Assembly (NCBI RefSeq): GCF_902459505.1
Contig: NC_047095.1
Coordinates: 21,900,664-21,964,663 of the forward strand
Reading direction: 5' to 3'
Origin: Geotrypetes seraphini
Taxonomy: Eukaryota; Chordata; Amphibia; Gymnophiona; Dermophiidae
Length of the DNA: 64,000 nt
A program made the translations under genes and the position numbers. Under the pieces are notes generated by a model. That model did no database searches. It saw only the letters and a program-made list of their open reading frames with translations, and had not been told where the DNA came from. Positions 10,222 to 22,138 of the stretch are shown one piece after another (position 1 is the first letter of the stretch; each line of letters starts with the position of its first letter).

Positions 10222-10885
10222 AATGGAACTTGGATGTGATTGTATGTGATGATCTTAAGATGGCCAAACAGGTTGAAAAGGTGACGGTGAAAGCTAGAAG
10301 GATGCTAGGGTGCATAGGGGAGGAATGGCCAGTAGGAAAAAGGAGGCATTGATGTCCCTGTATAAGACTCTGGTGAGATCTCATTTAGAATATTGTGTAC
10401 AATTTTGGAGACTGCACCTTCAAAAAGATATAAAAAGAATGGAGTCAGTCCTGAGGAAGGCTTCTAAAATGGTGCATAGTCTTTCCCATAAGGTGTATGG
10501 GGACAGACTTAAAGAACTCAATATGTATACTTTGGTGGAAATATGGAAGAGGGGAGATATGGTAGATTCATTTAAATATCTACATGGTGTAAACGTGCAT
10601 CAGTTGACTCTTTGAAAGGAAGCTCTGGAATGAGAAGGCATAGTATGAAGTTAAGAGGTGATAGGCTCAGGAGTAATCTAAGGAAATACTTTTTTACAGA
10701 AAGGGTGGTAGATGCGTAGAGCAGTCTCCCAGCAGAGGTAGTGGAGACAGAGACTGCGTCTGATTTCAAGAAAGCCTAGGATAGGCACATAGGATCTCTT
10801 AGAGAGAGGAAGATATAATGGTTACTGTAGATGGGCAGACTGGATGGGCCATTTGGCGGCCGTCATGTTTCTATGTTTCTATATT
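10222..10885 (+). mobile_element. CR1-like LINE, C-terminus and 3' end
   Basis: Frames read VIVCDDLKMAKQVEK, KARRMLGCIG, SLYKTLVRSHLEYCVQFWRL and MESVLRKASKMVHSLS, then a GDRL.ELNMYTL block equivalent to ERL..LGLFSL of CR1. A stop near 10613 and a frame change precede the ending YNGYCRWADWMGHLAAVMFL-like tail. The DNA ends TCATGTTTCTATGTTTCTAT, an octamer repeat. Same subfamily as the minus-strand copy at 1078. Confidence 0.88.
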
Positions 10886-11014
10886 GAACATCTGCTAAAA
10901 AGTTGTATTTCAAGGTTGCCTGAACCCAGATCTGCCTCATCACAGATTGACAGATTTTAATCATGTTTATCATAATAAATACAAGTCATGGAATCTCTTA
11001 TGTATCATCTCTCT

Positions 11015-11125
11015 ATCTTGGCTAAATTGTAAGCTCCATGAGTAGGATGACTCTCTTATGTTTATCTGTACAGTGCTGTATATGTCTGGTGGTGCTTTAG
11101 ATATGATGAGTTTCATTTTTGATAG
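11015..11125 (+). mobile_element. L2 LINE 3' UTR fragment
   Basis: Contains AATTGTAAGCTCCATGAGTA, GACTCTCTTATGTTTATCTG, ACAGTGCTGTATATGTCTGG and GGTGCTTTAGA: the ordered blocks of the L2 3' end. Confidence 0.7.
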
Positions 11126-11849
11126 TAATTACGTATGACAACTTTTCTCCAACTACAGCAAAATCTCAGTCTCATATGTATCTTCTCAATAGGCCTGCAG
11201 ATGGCACTGATACACTATGAATGTTTGTATGTGGGTCCTCATCCCCTTCCCCATATTTTTCCTTTTTTTTCTTCCATATCCAATCCCCTCCTCCCTAGAG
11301 ATCATGTTTGAGCAACACTGGGTAACCATTTTGTAAAAGAACCAGAGGTCAGGGCCCCTCTTCCAGCTGATTCTCAAAACCTACCACCGGCAGTAAGGTT
11401 AGTTGGCATGGGAATAGAGCACATATAAATCTTCAAAAAATGCTCAGAGTGCTTTAGCGCTGGAAACAACATGCACGGCAGCAGAGATAGCTGCAAATTG
11501 TATTTAAATGTAGTCAAATGTATGCTAATGACATCATTTGCTATGCCTTCCCAATGCTCAGAGAACAGCTCACAAACAAACCTTTCCCTTACCATTGGAA
11601 AAATAACACCAGCTCAGAGCAGGAGGTGGAAGTTTTGAAGAGAGGTTCTGATTTCTTTCAGAACTGGAACAAAGCCCATTCAAGCCTGTAAGCACCAGTA
11701 CTGACAATGAAATGTGCCTAAGTTCAGGCAAATCCAAAAAGGAAAACATACATTGGTACCTGTTTTCTGTGCTTCCAGCTCAAAAGAAAAAATGTAAAGC
11801 TTGTATTTAAGGGCAAAGAAGAGCAGTGCCAATGTGCGCTGCATAGTTG
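11126..11849. other. Unassigned DNA
   Basis: No gene or repeat I can name. Open frames are short and not family-like. Confidence 0.4.
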
Positions 11850-12128
11850 GGTTCGGGAAAACCAGACATGTCCTCTTTGTAGAGGACTGTCCAGGTGTCT
11901 GAGGGGTTTCCAAAACCCGGCCCTGAGCTCGGGGCCGCATCTGGAGGGCCTCCGAGCATGCGCATGCTTAGAGACCCTCCAGACATCACCCCAAGCTTGG
12001 GGAAGAAGAGACAACATGTGGGGGGGTGGGGTTGAGGACAAAGTGGGGTGGAGTGAGGCTGGGCTGGGGGCAGAACAAGGCAGGGGCCATGTGTCCTCTT
12101 TTTTACAGACGAAATCTAGTAACCCTAG
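11850..12128. mobile_element. Probable MITE, GC-rich interior
   Basis: The left part (GGGTTCGGGAAAACCAGACA, then TGTCCTCTTTGTAGAGGAC) and right part (GTGTCCTCTTTTTTACAGAC, GAAATCTAGTAACCCTAG) pair loosely as inverted repeats. The interior holds GCATGCGCATGC and is GC-rich. It overlaps open frames on both strands that I regard as artefacts. Confidence 0.5.
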
Positions 12129-12228
12129 TCAGGTTTGCTTGGCACATGTGTACTGTTGGATCTACTGCGGGAGTTCTGAGAATCAGCCTGCATATCAGCA
12201 GCCATCTTCCCTCCATCCCTCTCTCAGG

Positions 12229-12583
12229 CATATGGGCGTCAGAACGGAGGTGGCCAAAGGGGCCATGCCCCCCCCCAAAAAAAAAAAAATTGGTGGTCAG
12301 TCAGAAGAGATGGCTCTCCTGTCTCCTACACACTCCTCCCCGGCTGCTTTCATTTTAAATCTTTGGGAAGTGGCAACGAGTGAGCCTGCTGTCGTTGGCG
12401 TAATCCGGAAGTCTTCATTCTGCAGCATCCAGATGCTGCATAATGAAGATTTCTGGGGCAGGCCAACGGCAGCAGGCTCACTCGTTGCCGCTTCCCGAAG
12501 TTTTAAAATGAGAGCAGCCGGAGAGAGAGGTCTAGGGCGGAGCTTTTGGGCCCCACAACAAAAAGTGTTCCTCTACCTATGCC
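12229..12583. mobile_element. Foldback MITE (CATAGGCGTC ends), copy 1
   Basis: Ends CATATGGGCGTCAGAACG and (inverted) GGGCATAGGTAGAGGAAC. The interior folds on itself: CTTCATTCTGCAGCATC pairs with GATGCTGCATAATGAAG, and GTGAGCCTGCTGTCGTTGGC pairs with GCCAACGGCAGCAGGCTCAC. A related copy lies at 22750. Confidence 0.75.
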
Positions 12584-12643
12584 CAGGCACACCTATGCTA
12601 AAAGCCCACAACTGAGCAGCTAACCATTGATTCCAGAGCAGTC

Positions 12644-12834
12644 AAGGTAACCAGTTCCAAGCTAGAGATTATGGGACAGTCCTAGATTTGGAACCATCCT
12701 ATCATGGTGCATTATGGGAATTCCAGCACCGATTTCAATGGGCAGAATCAGGCACTACATATCCCATACTTCTTTGGGATATAAGTTTAGAAACAAGTGG
12801 ACAAAAGTCTCCAGCCCGAAACTGGATAACTTGG
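12644..12834. mobile_element. Palindromic MITE (AAGGTAACCAGTT ends)
   Basis: Left AAGGTAACCAGTTCCAAGC and right AACTGGATAACTTGG are imperfect inverted copies. Inner blocks TTATGGGAC and ATTATGGGAATTCCAGCACC recur in opposite orientation at 33270-33403. No clear target duplication. Confidence 0.6.
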
Positions 12835-12859
12835 CATCTGTGGGATTCAAACCTGTAAC

Positions 12860-15630
12860 CCCCCTCCACCTGTGACCCCCTTCTACTCAACTGTAGACCT
12901 AGAATATTGTTTTCTTATCAGTACAACTAACTAGCACATCACATATTTGTTTGAGTGTTTACAATATATCAGGGTTGATTTAGGTTTTGGAGGGTGGTTT
13001 CAAATGATGTGCAGGTGATCAGATTTTGGCTACAGGAATATAATATGTAAAATAAATAATACACATTTTGAGGCTCTTTTTACTTCTCTCCCAAAGTAAC
13101 AAGTACTCCAGTAAACCCTCCCCTTGCAGGATCTTTGAAGTGTTCATTGTATTACTCTGCACTGGTACAATGCTTTTCTTTAGAGCTCTCTGCAGTTCAT
13201 TTTATTAAGGACACAAATTACATACTGGTAAAGATGCTGCTCTTATATGAGCCTCATTTGTTTTTTGCCAGAGGGTGGTTTCTGGATGGCATGCAGAGGA
13301 ATGTTATCTTTGTTGTAAAGATTTACCATGACTACATTCACATATACTACCAAGAAATCTTTAATACTCTCAAAGCACACAAGATATCTGTTCCGTGTCC
13401 CATCCTCACCTAGGGCAATGGATGCGGGTTTTTTACAGTGTCTCTCCACCACAAGTGAGCCCTTCTGCTTCCTATAGTACTCCCTGGAGGTTTCCTGACC
13501 CTCATGTACATGCAGGGATCAGCAAGAGCCTTTCATGTTTAATAGGATTTTTTTTCTTGTAGAAAAACTGGTTTCATTAAGGAGTAATGTTTAACAGTGC
13601 CTGTGAAAACAATTTCATTACAGTTCTTGTCTATATACAAAAACAGAGTCATCTCCAAAAACGCATGTTCATTCTACAAGTTAATTACATATAGTATATC
13701 TAATGATATATATCTCCCAATATTGTGGGTATCTTCAGGGTATTCTACAGTTTCTAATAATGGTAAAAGGTTTTTGGGTTACTTTTATTCCCTTGTGTCC
13801 AGATATTTAGCATACATCATAAACTCAGTATATGCAAATAAAGCTCATGCATATGCATCTTGACAATCTGACTGGCTAAGAGATTATAAGGATAAGTTTG
13901 GACCTATCACACTAAGGTCCCGATTTTCATCAACGTTAGGGATTTTTTTTTTTCTTACAGACACAGAATTCAAACCTCATAGAAAAAGGTTGTGACAACA
14001 CTAAGCCATGGGTCTAAGAAGGTTTAAATTTCTGTAGTAACAACTAACTTCAGCTCAGTGGAAATTCAGTAGAGGATGTGAACTAAAATTTGTATCTATA
14101 CATCTTTATTTAAAAAAAATGAAAACCAAACTAAAAATAAAATATTTATCCTGTGTTAAACAAAATATTTGCAGGATAGTGTGATATTTTAGAAGGTAGG
14201 GGGAGGGGAAGGATAAGTCACAGTAATACAGATGCACTATCCAGTTGGTGCACAGAGTAAAATGGCTTATAACATTCACCATGGAATCACAATACAACCC
14301 ATAAAATTTGGTCTTGAAATGTTTAAAAATCCATAACTAGTAAAAACACTGAGAAAAAAAACACTCCCAAATGATAAAAATGAACATAAAAACACTTAAA
14401 ATGTGGCAGAATGCATAGATCTCATTAATATGTATTCCAGTAATATCAGTATGTTGCACTGATCACTGATGCGTTCCAACTATGGAAGAAATCATATTGG
14501 TCTCAGTTTCTTTCTTCTGCTTTCTTGTCTTTCTGCTCTTTTAGGTGGCTATTGCCCATTTTTCCTTTCTCCTCTCTTCTTCCATTCCCTCACATATATT
14601 CTTTTGCAATCTGCTTCTTATTGACAAGGGATTCCTCAAGTCTGCAGAATTAGAATGATTGATTTTTCACTTTTAGCTCTTTCCTTCCTTTCTTTCTTTT
14701 CACTCTTACCATCCAGTTTTCTACCTCCTGTGCACTTTTCACCTATTAACTTTCCACATTCTTCTCTCAGTCCCTATTCTACCATTTCTCATCTCACCCC
14801 CTCCCCAGCCTTCTCCTCTTCCTCCTAATCATTTCTTTAAATGCAGTGCTGTAAACATTATATGTGGGAGTGTGGGCTCTTTTTCAACATTTAAATAAAT
14901 GTTTATCCCATAAGGATAAATTGATCTCCTTATGGGAACTGCACCACAATGTTCATTAATGTTTTTAAATTTATTTTTAAATCTTGTGGTTGTTAATCAC
15001 TCTTTTTTATAGCTCTGAGTTATTCAGTTTAAAGGTTTCAGTTTTAGTTAAGAGATTTCAGACATCTTACGAGGTTTTTTTTAGTTAATTTATTGTGTAT
15101 GGATAACATGTAAGCTTGGTTGTGAGCACAGACATGTTTGTCAGTTTTAACAGACACAGGAACGTGTGAATAGTATTTTATTTGCTCAGCTTTTAATTTT
15201 TATGGTTTTAATTAGAATTTTGTGAATGACTCCACTGATTATATTAGCTACCTGCCTTTTCTTAATTTTAACTTTTAAGACTTTATTCCCCCCTTTTATG
15301 AAGCAGCATTAGTGTTTTGTATCACTGGCCGCAGCAGTAAATGTTCTGATGCTCATAATAGGGGGATGGGGGTGTATTTCATTATTTGTTTTAATGGATT
15401 GTACTGAGATTGCGTTGTTTAACTTATCTCCTTTATTTTGAAGCAGTAGCTTTGTTGCCTTTGTCATTTTTCATTATGTATAGTTCTAATTTTATCAGTA
15501 TGCCACTTAAATCAGAACTATTTTAACAATCTTTTCAGCACTGGTGGAAGTTGTATGTTTACCACCAGCTGGTTAGGCCATCTTTTATCATTTTTAAATG
15601 TATATTTATAAATTGTTTTATATACTGTGT
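12860..15630. other. Long stretch without recognisable genes or repeats
   Basis: AT-rich, with a pyrimidine-rich zone near 14500-14830 and T runs. Open frames up to 92 codons show no family signature and end at random. I see no exons with convincing splice context. Confidence 0.45.
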
Positions 15631-16470
15631 TGTGACAGTTCTGCCTCCCGAGTCAGCCCTGACACCTGGTTAAGCACAACTTTAGTAAAAGGCATTCAAA
15701 AGCTGCCTACCCTTTAGACCAGCCTAGGCAATCCCCACTTAGCAAGCAAAAGGATAATTTTCTCCCTGACCACTGGGGGAGCCAGAGAGAAAGACAACCT
15801 GCCAATACTGCAGCTAGGTTTGGGTGTGGCCCAAGCAGACAGAAAAGTAGCTCACACAAGCTAGCAAATGCAGTGGAGGAACAGTGCTTGAAAAGAGCTC
15901 TTCAGTCCAAGTTACAGGCCTGGGAAGGTCAATGCTGAGGATTCCCAATCTGCAAGCCTAGAACCGGTGGAAGAAAGGATGGACTGTACAGAGCCAGTGT
16001 TTGTCCCTGAGCCAGTTCTTGAACCAGTGGTCATATAAACTGCTGTGAGAAGGGCAAGTAGCCATTTTGTGGCAAGTTTTATTTTATTTTTTTCTTTCTG
16101 CTCAAGAAAAGAAAAGCCAAACCCACAGCCAGTTGTGTTTCTTGTGGTATTTACTAAAGCATTAAATGGAACTTTGCAAGCACAAGCCTGATGTATGGAG
16201 AGCTCCACTATTTTGGTGGGAGTTCCAATTGAGAAGTTTTTTTATTGCACTGCTGTTTGTGCACCTAATTGCCAGCTTTAAGGACATAAAAAGTTCTGTG
16301 GAGAAATAGGATGGGGGGGATGTATGCTACAACATCCGGATGGGATATTTTTGTGGGTCTTCTCTTCCCCTATTGTTATTAGGAGAGGGGATGAATAAAG
16401 CTACACTGCAGCCTATACCCCCACTGTGGCTCTAGGGAGCCAGCACACACCTTTCTATGATAAAGGGCAT
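15631..16470 (+). mobile_element. LTR-like fossil (solo LTR or LTR fragment)
   Basis: Starts TGTGACAG and carries a TATA-like box in CATATAAACTGCTGTGAG, with an AATAAA signal near 16392. The region around the TATA motif resembles that of the clear solo LTR at 18854, so the two are probably relatives. No internal genes are seen. The right end and target duplication are uncertain. Old and broken. Confidence 0.5.
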
Positions 16471-16635
16471 ATAGAAATCACAGGGATAATACTAGTTAAA
16501 AACTAGAGGAAGTCAGAAAATGCTTGAATCCAAAAATATGAACTGACCTCGCATTCAAAATAGTAACCTAGCTGTGGACTGTGACCAGAGATTTTTGAGT
16601 CGCTCAGAGACGTGAAACTCTACAAGGAAGGTATA

Positions 16636-16809
16636 CAGGGATCTCAAAGTCCCTCCTTGAGGGCCGCAATCCAGTCGGATTTTCAGGATTTTCCCAATGA
16701 ATAGGCATGAGACCCTATGTGCATGCACTGCTTTCAATGCATATTCATTGGGGAAATCCTGAAAACCCGACTGGATTGCTTCCCTCAAGGAGGGACTTTG
16801 AGATCCCTG
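16636..16809. mobile_element. hAT-type MITE (CAGGGATCTCAAAG ends)
   Basis: Inverted ends CAGGGATCTCAAAGTCCCTC and the matching GAGGGACTTTGAGATCCCTG, with CCAATGAATA inner arms. An 8-bp repeat GGTATACA brackets it if the outer bases are shared with the target. Same subfamily as 31651. Confidence 0.88.
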
Positions 16810-16814
16810 GTATA

Positions 16815-17489
16815 CACCCTCCTAGAAATGAACCAGAGTTTACCTTCCAGTCATTGCAACTGTTTCAGTGCTGGTCACGCTCCATAGCAAGATACAAAAA
16901 TAAATAAATAAAGGTTTTCACAGTCTTTCAAAAGCTAAAAAATGTGTAGGAATTCTTTCTTCATATATCACTTGCAATAGATAACTTGTAATATAATAAT
17001 TTAGCTTTATGAGGGGTTAGGGGTCCCCGTTTCATTTACTTCATCAGGAGACCCGATCATAAATATAGTGGAAGTCCTTTTAAGGCTTTCATAGTTGATT
17101 CAAACTTCGTGATGTATAAACATCTACAAGTCAAGAGGTATATAAAGCCGAGTGTGAGGGAAAATTTCACTATCCACACTGCGGCGATACTTAAATTGAC
17201 TTATAAGGCTGTACTATGGGAGGAAAGCTGTGCAAAATACATACCGCTGAAGAACGCTGTCGGTGCAAAAGATTTCAACTGGCACCAGGTTTCAGCTGGC
17301 ATAAATGCTTGCACCCACAGTTGAGCACCAAATTCATTGCTCAGTGCTGTTGTAAAAAGAGTGCTTGTTTTTGAAGCGTTGAATTTTCAACACCGTTTAT
17401 ACAATCTGGCCCCACTTGTGCACTTTTGCACCTGACTTGTAAGTCTGTGCAAAAACTATTTGTGCATTATTGGGGATACTTCTGGGACC
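16815..17489. other. Mostly unassigned; degraded retroelement tail near 17010-17060
   Basis: On the minus strand CTCCTGATGAAGTAAATGAA followed by ACGGGGACCCC resembles the ...CTGATGAAGG...GAAACG... words of the hammerhead-bearing repeats, but no closing stem forms. The rest is unassigned. Confidence 0.4.
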
Positions 17490-17860
17490 ATAAGAACATA
17501 AGAATTGCCGCTGCTGGGTCAGACCAGTGGTCCATCATGCCCAGTAGTCCGCTCCCGCGGCGGCTCATAGGTCACAGACCAGTGCCCTAACTGAGACCAG
17601 CCTTACCTGCGTACGTTCCAGTTCAGCAGGAATTTGTCTAACTTTGGGCTCCTTTTACGAAGCTGCGTTAGGGCATTAACGCGCAGAATAGCATAAGCTA
17701 CATTGCTTCGCGTGCTAGACGCTAATGCCAGCATTGAGCTGGCTTTAGTTCTAGCCACGTAGCGCGTGGTAATATCCTGTGTGCACTAAAAACGCTAGCG
17801 CACCTTAGTAAAAGGAGCCCTTTGTTTGAATCCCTGGAGCCTGTTTTATAAAGGCGTATT
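17490..17860 (-). mobile_element. CR1-like LINE 3' end, split by a MITE
   Basis: The minus-strand tail ends at AACATAAGAATTGCCGCTGC, GGGTCAGACCAGTGGTCCAT. It runs to TTTGTCTAACTTT at 17645 and resumes after the MITE as GTTTGAATCCCTGGAGCCTG. The same junction is uninterrupted in the family's C-terminal region, so the MITE came later. Same subfamily as the plus-strand copy at 35271. Confidence 0.88.
17646..17820. mobile_element. Harbinger-like MITE (GGGCTCCTTTTAC ends), TSD TTT
   Basis: The 175-bp element has ends GGGCTCCTTTTACGAAGCTG and, inverted, GGGCTCCTTTTACTAAGGTG. A 3-bp duplication TTT flanks it (17643-17645, 17821-17823). The interior is rich in AGCGC words that pair across the centre. 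It sits inside a CR1 copy, which dates it as younger. A 3-bp duplication suggests PIF/Harbinger, but no transposase is present to confirm it. Confidence 0.85.
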
Positions 17861-17864
17861 TTAT

Positions 17865-18354
17865 AAAGGTTAAGAGATACCTCGCTACATATCAATGGAA
17901 ATTATATGAAATATTTATTATATTGCATTTATTTATATCAATTATTATTTTCTTGGACCTTTATAAAATTGGTCATAAAATATGAACTTTATTGAATTTT
18001 TTTTTATGCCTCATTATGAATTTACTCTCTAAACTAAATAACCTGCCTGCAGAAGTTACAACCCTAAACACTTTACTGCGCAGGCTAAGTGGGCCATTTT
18101 TGTTTTGATTCGCCATCATTTGCTATGTTATGTTTGTGCTTTTTATGACTGATTTATTCAGTATGATTAAACATGTACTTAATTACTTTAGAGGTTACTC
18201 ATATTGCGATTCATTTAGAAATAGGAGAGAAGCATTCTTAGCAGTAGGGATTTGGGGTTTAGCTTGCACCTTTCTCAGTTGCAGCTCAAGGTAAGTCACA
18301 TTCATGTGCTGTAGATGTTTCTCTGATCCTGGATTGCTTACAATCGAAGGGCCC
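17865..18354. other. Unassigned AT-rich DNA
   Basis: Nothing recognisable. Confidence 0.4.
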
Positions 18355-18450
18355 CTTTTATCACGCTACGCTAGAGGTTTTAGTGCAAGCTTGCATGGTA
18401 AATGCTCTGATGCTCATATAATTACTTACCTCGCCGGCCCACAATAAAAC
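18355..18450. mobile_element. Half of a CCTTTTATCACGC-type MITE
   Basis: GGCCCCTTTTATCACGCTAC, then AATGCTCTGATGCTCATA and CCTCGCCGGCCCAC: one arm of the family seen whole at 59638 and 41146. The other arm is missing. Confidence 0.5.
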
Positions 18451-20261
18451 CTAAGAACATAAGAATAGCCTTATTGGGTCAGACCAAAGGTCCATCAAGC
18501 CTAGTAATACATTCTCACAGTGGCCAATCGAGGTCCCTAGTACCTGGCCAAAATCCAAAGAGTAGCAACATTCCATGCTACCGATCCAGGGCAAACAGTG
18601 GCTTTCCCCATGTCTTTCTCAATAACAGATTATGGATTTTTCCTCCAGGAATTTGTCCAAATCTTTCTTAAAACCAGTTATGCTATCCGCTCTTACAACA
18701 ACATCTGGCAATGCATTCCAGAGCTTAACTATTCTCTGAGTGAAAAAATATTTCCTCCTATTGGTTTTAAAAGTATTTCCCTATACCTTCATCGAGTGAC
18801 CCCTAGTCTTTGTAATTTTTGATGGGGTGAAAAATCGATCCACTTGTACCAGTTGTGACAAATCAGTTGCTAGATGATTTGTCCCTAAGAAAAGGGATAG
18901 GAATATCTTGGCCTTATGCAGAAGAGCTGACCAGATCAGCAATTAGAACCTGATATTGCTGACTACCACCAGCGCAGCCTGAGTGAGTCAGTACATGACA
19001 TGCAGGAAGACTTTGTTCAGCCTAGAACTTTTGCCAATCCAGCTAAAGGGTTAAATCCCAGTGTGTACTCTGCTCCTGTAAGGCAGAGACAGAGAAACAC
19101 TGTCCCAGAGAAACACACACAGCTGAAGTGAGAGAGCAGTCCCATCCCCCTATCAAGGCTGAGGGGGTGGGGCTATGAACTTTGTAAAGAGCAGAGAGTG
19201 AGAGAACAGGAGAAGCAGGCAGGGCAGGAGCTGTACAAGCGGCAACTGAGCCCTTACCCCAGCCAGACAGCAGCAGCAGAAGCAATGGAAATTGGGAGAT
19301 GGAAGATAGCCCTTCCTTTCCAGTGGAGCAGCAGCTTGAACCAATGGAGTTTGTGAATACTCCAGTCAGGGCAACAGAGCCAGGAACTTGTGCTGAGGCC
19401 ATGGACATATAAGTTGCTGTAAAAGTGAGTTGTGAGGATTTTGAAGCTGCCAGTTTTCGTGCTAATGTGGGTTTTGAAGTTTGTGTTTGAAAATTGCTGC
19501 TGTGGAAAATTGCCTGCTAGGAGAGAGTGTCAGTTAAAAACCAGTAATGGAAGTTGGAGGCTGTTTAAACTGCATAAGAGAAAAGCCCTGAAGTATATTT
19601 TTCTTGTGATTGCACTGCATTACGTTCTGAGCTGAACCAGCTGAGAAGTGGTTGGCTTGGCAACAGTTGAAGAAAGGCTGTCTGTTTAGAACTGCACAGT
19701 TCTTACTGAAGGGCTCTGAGCTCTGGGAATTGTAATCCTTCTCTGAGTCTGTGGGAGAATTCAGGGCATGTTGAATGCAAAACTGTGACAATTTCTTATG
19801 CTGCTTGTGGGAAGAACTCCATTTTGAAACCTTTTTTGTGGGACTTACAAAGTTACTTAATTAACCTGTGCACAAGGCTGTCCTGGTGAAGAGGACTATA
19901 ACTTAAAGTCCAGGAACCAGCAATTGAACTTTCTATTATTCTGACTTTTACTGAGAGCCTCTGTTTATTGTTCTTTTGTGCTTCTTGGTTTTTTCTGGAA
20001 ATTATTTTGAAGTATTTTTGCATTGCAAGATAGTGGTAAGCTTTAACCACAATCTGCCTTTTGGCCAGAATAAAAGCTGGAAACCTGCTTTGTTGTCTGA
20101 GTCCTTATTCTCTCAGAAGGAAAGGGAATACTCACCTGTAGCCCTATTGCGGGCAACAGACAATGGACTTTAAACCTGAAGGGTTCCTTAAGTCAGTGGG
20201 GACCACGCCAGCTCAGTATTCGTTAGTCACAGAGCTCGCTGCGCTATCCAGGGGTACGGAC

Positions 20262-22138
20262 TACTGCTGCCCGATTCATGATTCGAATCGATTCACCAAT
20301 TCACTTCGGGTGAATCGATTCAAATCGATCTGTTTTTGAAGAAAATTGGACTTACTGATTCATCGGCCCCCTTGATAGAGACCCGTTCGGGCTTTCCCTC
20401 TGCCACCGGAGTCCTTGCTTCTGGTGTAACTTCCGGTTTTGCAAGACCGGAACTTACATCAAAGCAAGGACTCTGGTGGCAGAGGGAAATCCCGAACAGG
20501 TCTCAGCGTGCAGATTGGCGGCAGCAAGGCTCTCTCCTTCCCGCCCAAGCTTCATTCCAGTCTGAAGGAGGAACAGGAAGGAAAGACAAGCAGATCATCA
20601 GGGCTCTCTGCCTTCGATGCAGAAAGGAGCCGAGAACAGACAGGACCAGGGATATTCAAAGTCCACCAGCTGCACAGCGAATCAGGACCCACCCCCCCCC
20701 CACCTCCCTCCGACCTCCGCAAAGCCTCTAAAACTAACAGACCAACACAAAGTGGGTTGACTGCACTTTCTTCGCCCGCACATGGTGGAGTCCACTCAGA
20801 GCTATCCTCTAAACAAGATGAAGGGAGGCATGTATTGAACGTGATAAGGGATATGAGTTTTCAGTTCCAAATGTAAAATCTTTTTTACTTTAAAAAAAAA
20901 AATAGCCTTATATGAAGGTATTTTTGGGCTCAGCATTTGGCTTCTGAGTACATACATGCCCTTAATATGTAATGATAGATTTTACAGTATTTCTCCTCCC
21001 TGGCCAGGCAAAAGCGGCGGTAGCAAATTCAATTCACTACCCTGCCACTATTCCAGGCATCTTATCTCCATTACGCTGCCAAAGCGGAAACAGGACATTT
21101 TCACTGAGGGCGGGCCACAGTGGAGAGAAGACGCAAGGAGTGGTAGCAGGAGTGGATCGCTAAATAACTACCGCCACCGGCAACACGTCATAATGTCAAA
21201 ATAATGGTAGATGGCAGGAGAGGGGAGATAGACTTGGGGGAGTTTGTGGACTGGGCGAGAGATGGGGAGAAGATGAATGGGAGAAATGAATTTGGTGGAG
21301 GGGGGAGATGGACTTAGGGGAGATCATGAAGAGGGGAGATGGGGGGAGGGATAGAAGAAATAATGGATCTAAAAACAGGAGAGGGAGAAAGATGATGGAC
21401 AATGGGATTTAGGGAGGGAAGGAACAGAAAGGGAGAGAAGTTGGACACAAGGGATGGTGTATGTGGGGGGGATAGAGATACTGGATAGGAGGGTAGTTAG
21501 AAAGAGAAAGGGAGAGCTGGTGGGGAAGGAGGGAGAGGTGCTGCATGAAAGGGTAGTTGAGAAAAGGAGAGATGGTGGATCTGGGTATGGTGGGGTCCTT
21601 TGCTGCAGCTAAGGGAATAGAGGCGGAAAAAAGGAAAGATGCCAGACCTCCAGGGGAGAGAAGGGAAATGGAAGGGGAGGACAGAAATGGAAGATGGATG
21701 GTTACCACAGAGAAAGAAGAAAACAACAAATAAGCAAGAGACCCTGGCAAGCAAGTTATCAGAAAACGTTTGTTGTAGAGCCTGGGACCAACATGATTTG
21801 AAAAATGATCAGACAACAAAAGGTAACGAAAATAATTTTATTTTCTGTTTTTGATTACATTGTGTCAGATTTGAAATTTGTATTTTGACAGAGCTGGTAT
21901 TAGACCGCGAACGTGAGCTAGGATTTAACAGATAGAGGAAAAGTCTTTTGTTTATTTTGTTTACACCACAGCACCAGTGTGGGTAGGAGAGGGCAAAGGG
22001 GGTGAAGAGGTTATAAAATAAACTCACCAGGATGTTTGGGGGGAAAAAAGCCCCAATTGGGCAGGAAATTCGAATCGAAAAATCGATTCAATAGGCTGAA
22101 TTGAATCGAAATATTTTTTCCTGAATCGGGCAGCACTA
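20262..22138. mobile_element. Long non-autonomous hAT-like element (TAGTGCTGCCCGATTC ends)
   Basis: The left end TACTGCTGCCCGATTCATGA and the right end (inverted) TAGTGCTGCCCGATTCAGGA match. Subterminal ATTCGAATCGATT repeats occur on both sides. Flanks GTACGGAC (20254-20261) and GTTCGGAC (22139-22146) agree at 7 of 8. The 1877-bp interior includes a short inverted pair near 20380-20510 and a purine-rich tract at 21200-21720. No transposase frame is seen. Open frames inside are composition-driven. Confidence 0.82.
21200..21720 (+). repeat. Purine-rich tract inside the hAT-like element
   Basis: Irregular repeats of GGGGAGAT, GATGG and GGAGAGA over about 500 bases, resembling a decayed minisatellite. 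The opposite strand reads as Ser/Leu/Pro-rich low complexity. Confidence 0.75.

Noticed and set aside
12016-12615. 199-codon open frame
   Set aside because: It runs across two MITEs and a 13-base A run, so the protein is just translated foldback sequence.
17010-17056. Minus-strand CTGATGA...GAAA words suggesting a third hammerhead
   Set aside because: The two outer strands that should form stem I (GGGTCTC and ACCCCTC) do not pair, and stem II is absent. Probably a decayed tail of a related repeat.
20336-20876. 131- and 145-codon frames
   Set aside because: They sit inside the hAT-like element near an inverted pair and have no transposase features.
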